64,000 nucleotides of DNA from an uncultured Eubacteriales bacterium (GTDB taxonomy: Bacteria; Bacillota; Clostridia; Oscillospirales; Acutalibacteraceae), in assembly GCA_910580045.1 (NCBI GenBank), contig CAJTXF010000001.1, forward strand, positions 17,592 to 81,591, written 5' to 3'. The notes beneath the pieces are model-generated. The model was not told the origin of the DNA. It did not search any database and saw only the letters and a program-made list of their open reading frames with translations. Of the stretch, positions 16,397 through 24,669 are shown in pieces. Position 1 is the stretch's first letter. Each line of letters opens with the position of its first letter. A program made the position numbers and the translations under genes.

Positions 16397-17131
16397 TTAT
16401 GTGCGCAGGCCGTTTACGGTCGTCTCTATTTCGTCAGAGGTCTGAATCATTTTCAACGCATAGGTAAAAGAGCGCTGTGACTCAATCACCTTGGTCAGCT
16501 CATTGGCCAAGTCCACATTGGACTGCTCCAGCATCCGCTGAACCACCTTGCCGCTGCCAACGCGCAGCTGGCCGTTCTTCTCCACTGGGACAAAGCGGTT
16601 TTCGCCCACATTCTGCATCCCATTGGTGTTTACAAAGTCGAACACGCCCACTGGCTGGGCGGCATCTAATTTGTCTGGGTCAACCTCAATCAGCTGGCCT
16701 GTACGGCTCATGACAAACCGGCCCAAGCCGTCTGAGAGATACCAATGGGTTGTGGTACCCCCATTGCCATCATCCAGCATATACTGGGACATGGTGAAGG
16801 AGCCGTCCCGGCTGTAGCTGTACTCCCCGGTTGCCGGGTCCCACAGGGCAAAGAAGCCGTCACCCTCAATGGCATAGTCCATGGCCCGGCCCGTGTCGGC
16901 AAAACCAGTGGCAGAGAAATCCGTGTCAGCGGACACCATATAGGCGCCGGTGCCCCGGGGCATCTCGTCCTGCTGGGCCCCGTTGATAAAGTCATACATC
17001 AAATCAGAGAAAACAGGGCGTTTGGCCTTAAAGCCGTAGTTGTTCACATTGGCGATATTGTTGCCGTGCACGTTCAGCCGCGCCTGCTGCTGCCAGGCGC
17101 CCACGGCGGCGGTATAGAACGAGTGATTCAT
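16397..17131 (-). CDS. flgG: Flagellar distal rod protein FlgG
   Basis: The 244-residue axial protein has the N-terminal rod/hook signature GNNIANVNNYGFKAKRP and the C-terminal segment DLANELTKVIESQRSFTYA. These ends form the coiled coil of the rod. It is the second of a flgF-flgG pair (flhO/flhP in Bacillus) and has a normal length. Assignment as FlgG rather than FlgF rests on its C-terminus and gene order. Confidence 0.85.
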   Translation of the reverse strand: MNHSFYTAAVGAWQQQARLNVHGNNIANVNNYGFKAKRPVFSDLMYDFINGAQQDEMPRGTGAYMVSADTDFSATGFADTGRAMDYAIEGDGFFALWDPATGEYSYSRDGSFTMSQYMLDDGNGGTTTHWYLSDGLGRFVMSRTGQLIEVDPDKLDAAQPVGVFDFVNTNGMQNVGENRFVPVEKNGQLRVGSGKVVQRMLEQSNVDLANELTKVIESQRSFTYALKMIQTSDEIETTVNGLRT

Positions 17132-17148
17132 TGGGACTTATCCCTCCC

Positions 17149-17907
17149 TTATTGCATTCTGCCCAGGTCTGTGGCGGCATGGTTCATGACCTGGTCATAC
17201 ATCTTTGTCAGTGTGGCGGAGCTTTGATAAGCCCGCTGAGTGCTAATCATCTTCACCATCTGCTGTACCAGCCCCACATTAGAGCGCTCCAGCATCCCGT
17301 GGTGAATCAGGGTGGCCCGGACCTCCGGCTGCTGGGCTCCAGCAGCGAACATGCCCATGGGGTTCTTGGTCAGAGTGCCTGTATCCTCAAAGGCATAGAT
17401 GCCAATCTGGCCCACATAGGCCCCGGCCTTGGTGTAGATCCGGCCATAGTCATCGGTGGTGATTTTGTCCGTCACCAGCAAAATCTCCTCCCCGTTCACA
17501 TCCAGAACCCGGCCATGGTCCGGCAGGCCCAGATAGCCCTCGTCGTCCAGAGAGAAATCACCTGCCCGGGTATACACCACGCCGTCCTCTGTCTGGATGG
17601 CGAAGAAGCCGTTCCCGTCATCATCAATGGCAAAATCCAGAGGCATGCCGGTCACATCAAAGCTGCTCTGACTATAATCAGTATACAGCTGGCTGGGCAC
17701 GGTGGCATAGCTCTGGCTGCCGATATCCTCATAATTCTTGTTTTTGTTCCCCACAATGGTATACATTACCTCATCAAAGGTCTGGCCTGTAAAGCAGTCT
17801 GCCTTAAAGCCCGTGGTGGACACATTGGCCATATTGTTGGAGATGACATCCAGGTTCTTTCCGTGGGTAATCATCCCAGAGGCCAGATTGTAAAAGCCCT
17901 TGAACAT
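17149..17907 (-). CDS. flgF: Flagellar proximal rod protein FlgF
   Basis: The 252-residue rod protein carries the axial-protein motif VISNNMANVSTTGFKADCF at its N-terminus and LVQQMVKMISTQRAYQSSA near its C-terminus. It is exported by the flagellar type III system and assembles below FlgG. It has its own predicted promoter, in the 148-base gap after fliA. Confidence 0.85.
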   Translation of the reverse strand: MFKGFYNLASGMITHGKNLDVISNNMANVSTTGFKADCFTGQTFDEVMYTIVGNKNKNYEDIGSQSYATVPSQLYTDYSQSSFDVTGMPLDFAIDDDGNGFFAIQTEDGVVYTRAGDFSLDDEGYLGLPDHGRVLDVNGEEILLVTDKITTDDYGRIYTKAGAYVGQIGIYAFEDTGTLTKNPMGMFAAGAQQPEVRATLIHHGMLERSNVGLVQQMVKMISTQRAYQSSATLTKMYDQVMNHAATDLGRMQ

Positions 17908-17943
17908 ACTGTCTCTTCCCCGCTTTCGTCTTCACTAGTAAGA

Positions 17944-17952
17944 ATTATATCA
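17944..17952 (-). promoter_or_regulatory. Extended -10 promoter upstream of flgF
   Basis: On the minus strand TGATATAAT (17952-17944) forms an extended -10 box. A -35 box is weak. The flgF start codon is 37 bases downstream. The gap also holds an A/T-rich tract just upstream. Confidence 0.55.
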
Positions 17953-18055
17953 CATTGCGCTGGCATTTGCACTACTCAAACCAAAAAAATTTTGTTTTTT
18001 CCCTGGGGCCTTTCAAGCTGCCCTTGGCTGGCCGGGAAATTCTCCCCAAGACAGC

Positions 18056-18844
18056 TTAGCTGCTGTCCCGCAGATACTTCTCCATAATGGTTTTCAGCTT
18101 CTGCACCGCCCGGGCATGTATCTGTGAAACCCGGGGCGGGGTAATGTCCATCACAGCGGCAATATCCTTCATCTTCAGGTTCTGCTCATAGTACAGCGAG
18201 AGGACCAGCTGCTCATTTTCTTTCATCTGGCTGATTGCCTCAGTCAGAGTAAGGGTCAGCTCCTGGTTCATCAGCGCCTGCTCAGGACTTCCCTCCGCGC
18301 TGCCGTCCGCTTTGGGCTCAGCAGGCCACTGGTCGCTGTTTTCAAAGAGCTCCTCAAAGGAGAGGATACTGTGCAGCGAGGCATTGGCCATGGCTTCCTG
18401 ATATTCATCCATAGTAATGCCCAGCCGTTGCGCTACCTGAGACTCAGTGGGCAGCCGGCCGGTCTCATTGTAGAGCTCAGTCATGGCACGCTCAATGCTT
18501 TGGGCCCTGCGGCGGATTGCTCTGGGTACCCAGTCCTGCTGGCGGGCCAAGTCCACAATCATGCCCCGGATGCGCTTGGACACAAACATCTCAAAGCGGC
18601 CCCGGGAGGGGTCGAACTTATCCACCGCGTCTGCCAGAACAATAAGCCCTTCGTTGATGATGTCATCCAGCTGGGTAAAGCTGCAGAACACCCCTCGAAT
18701 CTGCAGGGCAATGCTCTTGATCAGGCCTGTGTACCGCATGGCAATTTCCCATTTCAGCTCCCCGCTGGGGGCCTCCTGGTAGAGGGCGAACAGCTCCTCT
18801 GTGGTCATGCTGTCATAATTGTTTCCACTGTGGGCAGAAGTCAT
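18056..18844 (-). CDS. fliA: Flagellar RNA polymerase sigma factor FliA (sigma-28/SigD)
   Basis: The 262-residue protein has sigma region 2 (about 40-110, with FTQLDDIINEGLIVLADAV), region 3 (about 110-165) and region 4 (about 205-255, LSLYYEQNLKMKDIAAVMDI). It directs RNA polymerase to late flagellar and chemotaxis genes. Its ATG overlaps the flhA stop by 4 bases, so the two are translationally coupled. The usual flhF and flhG genes between flhA and fliA are absent. No anti-sigma FlgM gene is seen in the window. Confidence 0.93.
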   Translation of the reverse strand: MTSAHSGNNYDSMTTEELFALYQEAPSGELKWEIAMRYTGLIKSIALQIRGVFCSFTQLDDIINEGLIVLADAVDKFDPSRGRFEMFVSKRIRGMIVDLARQQDWVPRAIRRRAQSIERAMTELYNETGRLPTESQVAQRLGITMDEYQEAMANASLHSILSFEELFENSDQWPAEPKADGSAEGSPEQALMNQELTLTLTEAISQMKENEQLVLSLYYEQNLKMKDIAAVMDITPPRVSQIHARAVQKLKTIMEKYLRDSS

Positions 18845-20928
18845 GTGCCCACCGCCCTTCTTACAGCGGAAGCCTGTGCAGTGATGTTGCCCAAGGACTG
18901 AATCTGCACTGTGCCCACAATCTCACTGAAGGAGAGCACATACAGGTTGTTGAAATATTGAGACAGCAGGCGGCTGAGGTAAATGCGCACCACCTGACTT
19001 GTCAGCAGAATGGGGGACTGGCCCAGCTCAGCAAATTTAGGCATATGCTCTGCCAGCTGGGTGATAAGGGCCTGTATCAGGTCGGGTTCCATGGCCAGGT
19101 AGATGCCATGCTCGTTCTTGGTGAGGGAAGCCACAACCCTGCGCTCCACCTCCGCGTCCAAGGTGATAGCCCGCAGCTGGCCGTCCTGGCAGAACCGCCG
19201 GGTGATGGTCCGGCTCAAAGCGTTGCGCACGCTCTCTGTAATCAAATCCGGGTCTCTGGTGGTGCCCATGGCGTCCACCATTGTCTCCAATATGGTCTGC
19301 ATATCCCGGATGGGGATGCCCTCTGACAAAAGGTTCCGCAAAACTTTTTCCAGCAGGGCATAGGAAATCAAGCCCGGGCAGGCCTCTTCCACCAGCTCTG
19401 GGGAGGTCCTTTTCAGGTTCTCCACCAGCTGGATGGTTTCTGTGCGGGTCAAAAGCTCAGCGGCATACTTCTTGATGGTTTCAGAAAGATGGGTCAGAAT
19501 GACTGACAGGGGGTCAATGACTGTATAGCCGTAAATCTCTGCCATCTCCTTATTCTCCGGCAGAATCCACCGGGAGGGGATGCCGTAGGCTGGCTCCACT
19601 GTCTCAATGCCGTCAATCTCCCCCAAGGGCTTGGCAGGCTCCAAGGCCAGGTAGTAGTCCACCAGAATCTCGCCCTTGGCCACCTCCACATCCCGGATGC
19701 GGATGGTATACTGGTTGGTGCCAATCACAGAGCTGTCGTGCATACGCACTGTGGGCACAACAAAGCCCATCTCCTGGGCATACTGCCTGCGGAAGATGAC
19801 AATACGGTTAATCAGCTTGCCGCCGCTCTTCTCGTCCACCAGGGGAATCAGGCTGTAGCCTACCTCCATCTCAATGGGCTCTACGCCAAGCAAATCATAT
19901 ACATTTTTGATATCCTTATAGTAGTCCGCCTCTGTAGGGGCAGCCTCTGGGGCTACCTCCTCCATGGCCGCCTCTTCCTGGGCCTTGCGGTTCTTCATCT
20001 GGCGGTTCAGCACAAAGCCGAAGACAATCAGGATTGCCGCCACAACGCAGAGGGCAAAATGAGGCGTGTTGGGCATCAGCGCCAGAAAAATCAGTGCCGC
20101 GCCGGCAATGATAATGGCCCGGGGCTGGGCAGTAAACTGCTTGATTACATCTGTATTCAGGCTTCCCTCTGACACCGAGCGGGTAACAATCATGCCCGTG
20201 GCAGTGGAAATCATCAAAGCGGGCAGCTGAGAGACCAGGCCGTCACCAATGGTTGCAGTAGAGTAGCGGGTCAGGACCTCATTGATTTCCATGCCGCCCT
20301 GGACCATGCCAATAATAATGCCGCCAATCAGGTTGATAAAGGTGATGATAATTGACATCACCGCGTCACCCTTCACAATCTTGGTGGCACCGTCCATGGC
20401 ACCGTAGAAGTCAGCCTCCCGCTGAATCTTCTCCCGGCGCATCCGGGCGTCCTGCTCTGTAATGAGGCCAGCGTTCAAGTCAGCGTCAATTGCCATCTGC
20501 TTGCCGGGCATGGCGTCCAGGGTGAAACGGGCAGCAACCTCGGCCACGCGTTCCGCGCCCTTGGTGATAACAATAAACTGCACCATAACAATAATGAAGA
20601 AGATGATAAAGCCAATGATTACATTACCGCTGGTAATCAGGTCGCCAAAGGCCCGGATAACATCACCAGCGTATCCATGCCAGAGAATCTGGCGGGTAGT
20701 AGACACGTTCAGTCCCAATCGGAACAGGGTGGTAATCAGCAGCAGGGAGGGATAGATGGAGAACTCCAGCGTTTCCTTGATGTTCATGGTAATCAGCAGG
20801 ATGATGATAGACAGGGCAATGTTGATGACCAGCATCACATCCAGCAGCTGGGTGGGCAGGGGGATGATGAGGAATAGCACAATAACAACCACCATCAGGG
20901 ATATGCCGTTGTTCAAGATACGCTTCAT
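18841..20928 (-). CDS. flhA: Flagellar type III export protein FlhA
   Basis: The 695-residue protein is the export-gate component. The N-terminal half (about 1-310) has eight hydrophobic segments and the FHIPEP-type loop with RFTLDAMPGKQMAIDADLN. The C-terminal cytoplasmic half binds chaperone-substrate complexes. Length is normal for the family. It lies 50 bases after flhB, and its end overlaps fliA. Confidence 0.95.
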   Translation of the reverse strand: MKRILNNGISLMVVVIVLFLIIPLPTQLLDVMLVINIALSIIILLITMNIKETLEFSIYPSLLLITTLFRLGLNVSTTRQILWHGYAGDVIRAFGDLITSGNVIIGFIIFFIIVMVQFIVITKGAERVAEVAARFTLDAMPGKQMAIDADLNAGLITEQDARMRREKIQREADFYGAMDGATKIVKGDAVMSIIITFINLIGGIIIGMVQGGMEINEVLTRYSTATIGDGLVSQLPALMISTATGMIVTRSVSEGSLNTDVIKQFTAQPRAIIIAGAALIFLALMPNTPHFALCVVAAILIVFGFVLNRQMKNRKAQEEAAMEEVAPEAAPTEADYYKDIKNVYDLLGVEPIEMEVGYSLIPLVDEKSGGKLINRIVIFRRQYAQEMGFVVPTVRMHDSSVIGTNQYTIRIRDVEVAKGEILVDYYLALEPAKPLGEIDGIETVEPAYGIPSRWILPENKEMAEIYGYTVIDPLSVILTHLSETIKKYAAELLTRTETIQLVENLKRTSPELVEEACPGLISYALLEKVLRNLLSEGIPIRDMQTILETMVDAMGTTRDPDLITESVRNALSRTITRRFCQDGQLRAITLDAEVERRVVASLTKNEHGIYLAMEPDLIQALITQLAEHMPKFAELGQSPILLTSQVVRIYLSRLLSQYFNNLYVLSFSEIVGTVQIQSLGNITAQASAVRRAVGT

Positions 20929-20978
20929 CTGTGCTCCTCCTTTCCTTAATCTATAGATTTCCGGCCAAGGGCCAACCC

Positions 20979-22043
20979 TTAGACCAGCTTATTTTCCAGT
21001 TTGAAAATATAGACCAGCACTTCCGCTACCGCGGAATACAAATCAGGGGGAATCTCGTGGTCCAGCTCAGCTTGGGCATACAGCGCCCTTGCCAAAGGTA
21101 CATTTTCCACCACAGGCACATTGTGCTCTTCTCCCTTGGCCACAATGCGGGCAGCCATCTCGTCCTGGCCCTTGGCCAGAACCACGGGGGCAGCGTCCTC
21201 GCCCTGCTTATAGCGCAGGGCCACCGCGAAGTGGGTGGGGTTGCGGATAATCACATCCGCCTGGGGCACCTGCTGCATCATCCGCTGCTGGGCCATTGTG
21301 CGCTGCACCTGGCGAATCCGGCTTTTGATTTGCGGGTCGCCTTCCGTCTGTTTATATTCTTCCTTAATTTCCTGCTTTGACATTTTCATCTGCCGCTCAT
21401 ACTCCCACCGCTGATAGAGAAAGTCAAAGAAAGCGATGGTCACAAAGGCCAGGCAAACCTGCAGGAGCATGTTGAAAATCTCCTGGAACAGCTCGGTACA
21501 GGCCGCGCTTAAATCAGTGTACATAAAGCGGGAGGAGATATTCATAAGGTTGACCAGGTTATTATATATAAAAATCAGAAGTATGGTAATTTTGATAAGC
21601 CCTTTCACTGCCTCCATGATACTGCGCAGGGAAAAGAGACGCTTGAACCCATTCAAGGGGTTAATCTTACTGAACTTGGGGCGGATAATCTCTCCGGCCA
21701 CCAGCAAGCGGGTCTGGGCCAGGGTCGCCACAATACCCACCAAGGCCGCTGCTGCCAGCATGGGCCCTGCTGTGACCGCGAAAGCTGTGACCCCTTGAAA
21801 GAGCAGCTCTGTAAAATAGAAACCGCCGCCCTCTGCCACAGCGCCCTGGGCAAAACCCATGCACTTGTGGAAAAACTCTGTCAGCTGTGCCGCCATGTGC
21901 GGGAACAGGAGCCGCAGCATCACCACGCTGGTTATCAGCGTTGATACGGCGATGATATCCTGGCACATCAGGATATTGCCTTTTTTTCGTTCATCCCGCC
22001 GTCGTTTCGGCGTTGCCTTTTCGGTCTTATCCTCGCCGGGCAT
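20979..22043 (-). CDS. flhB: Flagellar export switch protein FlhB
   Basis: The 354-residue protein has four membrane segments followed by a cytoplasmic domain with the autocleavage site NPTH (in ADVIIRNPTHFAVALRY, near residue 265). Cleavage switches export specificity from hook to filament. The start MPGEDKTEKATPKRRRDERK is the usual charged N-terminus. Confidence 0.95.
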   Translation of the reverse strand: MPGEDKTEKATPKRRRDERKKGNILMCQDIIAVSTLITSVVMLRLLFPHMAAQLTEFFHKCMGFAQGAVAEGGGFYFTELLFQGVTAFAVTAGPMLAAAALVGIVATLAQTRLLVAGEIIRPKFSKINPLNGFKRLFSLRSIMEAVKGLIKITILLIFIYNNLVNLMNISSRFMYTDLSAACTELFQEIFNMLLQVCLAFVTIAFFDFLYQRWEYERQMKMSKQEIKEEYKQTEGDPQIKSRIRQVQRTMAQQRMMQQVPQADVIIRNPTHFAVALRYKQGEDAAPVVLAKGQDEMAARIVAKGEEHNVPVVENVPLARALYAQAELDHEIPPDLYSAVAEVLVYIFKLENKLV

Positions 22044-22082
22044 TTCACCACCTCCCTATCGGCCCACAGGGTTCCTTACCAT

Positions 22083-22859
22083 CTAAGCTCCGCCAGAGAG
22101 GGCGATGGCCCTTTCCACCTCCACAAGCATGGTATTCTCCATCTCCAGCAAAAATTCACTGAACGGCGCCATGAGGAAGTACAGCATCATCATGCCCACA
22201 AGCACTTTCAACTCAATATTGATGGCAAACACATTGATTTGGGGGATGGCCTTCATCAGCACACCCATGCCCACCTGACCCATCAGCTCTGCGCCCAGAA
22301 CAGGCAGGCACAGCTTTATGGCCAGCAAGGTGCAGTCCACAAAGAGAAGCGCAATCTTTTCCGCCGCCGCTTGGCCAAAGGCAGCGCTGCCAAAGGGCAC
22401 CACTCCGCCGGAATCCAGCACCAGCCGCAAAAGGGTTTGGTGGCCGTTCGCCGTAAAGAAGAGCAAAATCGAGAAGATATTCAGCACATTAGAAGCAGGT
22501 GTTGCCTGGCCCTGGAAGCTGGGGTCATAGGTCTGGGCCATAGCCATGCCCATCTGCTCATCCATGATATGCCCTGCGTAAGAGGGCACAAAAAGGAAGA
22601 GATTCATAACTAGCCCAATAAAGTATCCCATGCAGAGCTCCAGCAGCAGACGCACAGCCAGCTCGATAAAAGCAGCCGGAGCCTGGACTGTGCCTGTGTA
22701 GGCGTCAGACGCCGCCATGGCGAAGACCAAAGTGGCGCCGGCCTTGAAATAGCTGGGGATATTCCTGCGCCCAAAAAAGGGGTTGAAAAAGATAAACCCG
22801 CTTATGCGCATCATAATATACAAGAACAGCGTGAAGCCGTCCCAATCAAAAGACTCCAC
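22083..22859 (-). CDS. fliR: Flagellar export protein FliR
   Basis: The 258-residue integral membrane protein has about six hydrophobic segments and the FliR-type MRISGFIFFNPFFGRRNIPS start. It forms the FliPQR export gate. It begins 4 bases after fliQ, which suggests coupled translation. Confidence 0.93.
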   Translation of the reverse strand: MESFDWDGFTLFLYIMMRISGFIFFNPFFGRRNIPSYFKAGATLVFAMAASDAYTGTVQAPAAFIELAVRLLLELCMGYFIGLVMNLFLFVPSYAGHIMDEQMGMAMAQTYDPSFQGQATPASNVLNIFSILLFFTANGHQTLLRLVLDSGGVVPFGSAAFGQAAAEKIALLFVDCTLLAIKLCLPVLGAELMGQVGMGVLMKAIPQINVFAINIELKVLVGMMMLYFLMAPFSEFLLEMENTMLVEVERAIALSGGA

Positions 22860-22863
22860 TGGC

Positions 22864-23121
22864 CTATCCTTTCATCAAGTCGAACAGGCCATAGAAGAAC
22901 TCCTGCAGGGTGGCCATCATCCAGCTGCCGCCGATGACCAGAAACAGCACCACCACAATCAGTTTCAGGATAAAGGATATGGTCTGCTCGTGAATTTGGG
23001 TGACCGCCTGCATAATGGCCACAACCACGCCCACCACCATGCTCAGCAGAAGCATGGGCGCGGCCAGCCGAATCACCAGGCCAATGGCGTCGCGAAACAC
23101 ATCTACTACTGGCAAATCCAT
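22864..23121 (-). CDS. fliQ: Flagellar export protein FliQ
   Basis: The 85-residue protein has two transmembrane helices and the family pattern APMLLLSMVVGVVVAIMQAV, then TQIHEQTISFILKL. It is the small export-gate subunit. The gene lies between fliP and fliR, as in most flagellar operons. Confidence 0.94.
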   Translation of the reverse strand: MDLPVVDVFRDAIGLVIRLAAPMLLLSMVVGVVVAIMQAVTQIHEQTISFILKLIVVVLFLVIGGSWMMATLQEFFYGLFDLMKG

Positions 23122-23166
23122 TGGCAGTCACCTCGCTTTCCTTTGCTTTTTGCGGCTTTTAAGCCT

Positions 23167-23841
23167 CTAGTTGAATGTCTGTACCAGGGTCGAGAATACC
23201 ATCTCCCACCCATTGATGCTGATAAACAGCAGCAGCTTGAAGGGGGTGGAAATCATGGATGGCGGGAGCATTACCATGCCCATGGACATCAGCGTGGAGG
23301 CCACAATAATATCAATGAGCAAAAACGGGACATACAGGTAAAAGCCTATCTCAAAAGCCCGTTTCAGCTCTGTGGTGATAAAGGCCGGGGTAACCACACG
23401 CAGGGGCAAATCCACAGCCGCCTCCTCACTGGAGGGCCTGTCTATGCTGGCCAAATCGCAGTACATATTGAGTGAAGATGGCTCTGTGTTGCGCAGCATA
23501 AACTCTTTAAGCGGTACCTGGGCCTGGTCGAAAAACTCGTCCTGGGTGATTTCCTCGTTAATATACGGGGTATATGCCTGGGTATTCACCTGGTCAATCA
23601 CGGGGCTCATGGTAAACAACGTCAAAAATAGGGCAACGCCCACCAGCACCATGTTCGGCGGGGTTTGCTGCGTGCCCATGGCGTTCCTCAAAAATGAGAG
23701 CGCAATGATATACCTGGTGAAGGAGGAGCACATAATCACCAGCGAGGGCAACAGGGTAATCAGGGTGGTGAGAATAATAATCTCCAACGCCTGCACACTG
23801 TCACCGTTAATATTGACAATTCCCTCTAAATTATCTGCCAA
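23167..23841 (-). CDS. fliP: Flagellar export protein FliP
   Basis: The 224-residue membrane protein carries the FliP signatures LSFLRNAMGTQQTPPNMVLVG, split here as LSFLRNAMGTQQTPPN and MVLVG, and the C-terminal FLLIDIIVASTLMSMGMVML. Most FliP proteins begin with a cleaved signal peptide. This one starts directly with MADNLEGIVNINGDS and has no hydrophobic leader, so it is 20-30 residues shorter than usual. The frame begins 11 bases after fliO and no better start was seen. Confidence 0.92.
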   Translation of the reverse strand: MADNLEGIVNINGDSVQALEIIILTTLITLLPSLVIMCSSFTRYIIALSFLRNAMGTQQTPPNMVLVGVALFLTLFTMSPVIDQVNTQAYTPYINEEITQDEFFDQAQVPLKEFMLRNTEPSSLNMYCDLASIDRPSSEEAAVDLPLRVVTPAFITTELKRAFEIGFYLYVPFLLIDIIVASTLMSMGMVMLPPSMISTPFKLLLFISINGWEMVFSTLVQTFN

Positions 23842-23851
23842 TCCATCACGC

Positions 23852-24250
23852 TCATTTCTTTTTGGGAAAATTATCCCTGAGGATGTCCAAAAAACTGGGT
23901 GTATCAGCGGAAGCCCCGGGACTTTGCAGCCAGGGGCCCGCCTCTTCCTCAGACAGTTCTGTCAAAACACGAATCTCTCCACTGGTCACGCCCAAAAGCA
24001 GGCATCGCCGCTCAACGCGCACCAGCACCAGCCGTTCGCTCCTTCCCAGACTGACCTGCCACAAAACCTCCAAGCGGCCCCGACCCCCTGAGGCCTTGGC
24101 CAGGCCGGGCATGCCGTGCCTGCCTATCAGCCTTGTAACCCAATAGGCCAAAACCAGTACGCCTATGACAGTCAAAAGCATACCCAGCAGAGAGAGCACA
24201 TTGCCTCCTATTCCGGCGGAAAGAAGCCGCGGCGCGGCAGCCTCCTTCAT
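23852..24250 (-). CDS. fliO: Flagellar biosynthetic protein FliO
   Basis: The 132-residue protein has one membrane helix (about 17-40) and a soluble domain with LEVLWQVSLGRSERLVLVRV, the FliO/FliZ pattern. It helps assemble the FliP ring. Its ATG overlaps the cheY stop by one base. Confidence 0.88.
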   Translation of the reverse strand: MKEAAAPRLLSAGIGGNVLSLLGMLLTVIGVLVLAYWVTRLIGRHGMPGLAKASGGRGRLEVLWQVSLGRSERLVLVRVERRCLLLGVTSGEIRVLTELSEEEAGPWLQSPGASADTPSFLDILRDNFPKKK

Positions 24251-24615
24251 CAGGGCGCGCCGACAATAGAGGTCACAGTCTTCATAATACGGTCAGACTT
24301 AAAGGGCTTCACAATAAAGTCCTTGGCGCCGGACTGAATCGCCTCTATAACCATAGCCTCCTGGCCCATGGCAGAGCACATGACGATGTTGGCGGAGCCG
24401 TTCTTGGCGCGCATGGCCTTCAGGGCTTCCAGACCGTCCATATTAGGCATGGTGATGTCCATGATGACCAGGTCGGGGTTAATCTCAGAGAATTTCTCCA
24501 CAGCGTCGGCCCCGTCCACAGCCTCATACAGGTCTGTGTAGCCGTTCTTGGACAAGGTATCTTTAATCACCTTGCGCATGAAAGCAGCGTCGTCAACCAA
24601 TAAAATCTTTGCCAT
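24250..24615 (-). CDS. cheY: Chemotaxis response regulator CheY
   Basis: The 121-residue single receiver domain starts AKILLVDDAAFMRKVIKDTL. It has the acidic pair DD, phosphoacceptor Asp in VIMDITMPNMDG, switch Thr/Ser in MCSAMGQ and Lys in VKPF. CheY-P binds the FliM/FliY switch. It sits between fliY and fliO as in other Clostridia and Bacillus. Confidence 0.95.
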   Translation of the reverse strand: MAKILLVDDAAFMRKVIKDTLSKNGYTDLYEAVDGADAVEKFSEINPDLVIMDITMPNMDGLEALKAMRAKNGSANIVMCSAMGQEAMVIEAIQSGAKDFIVKPFKSDRIMKTVTSIVGAP

Positions 24616-24669
24616 AGTAATTCATCCTCTTTTCAATTTTTTGCTGTTTTGTTATATATTTAGTCAGCA

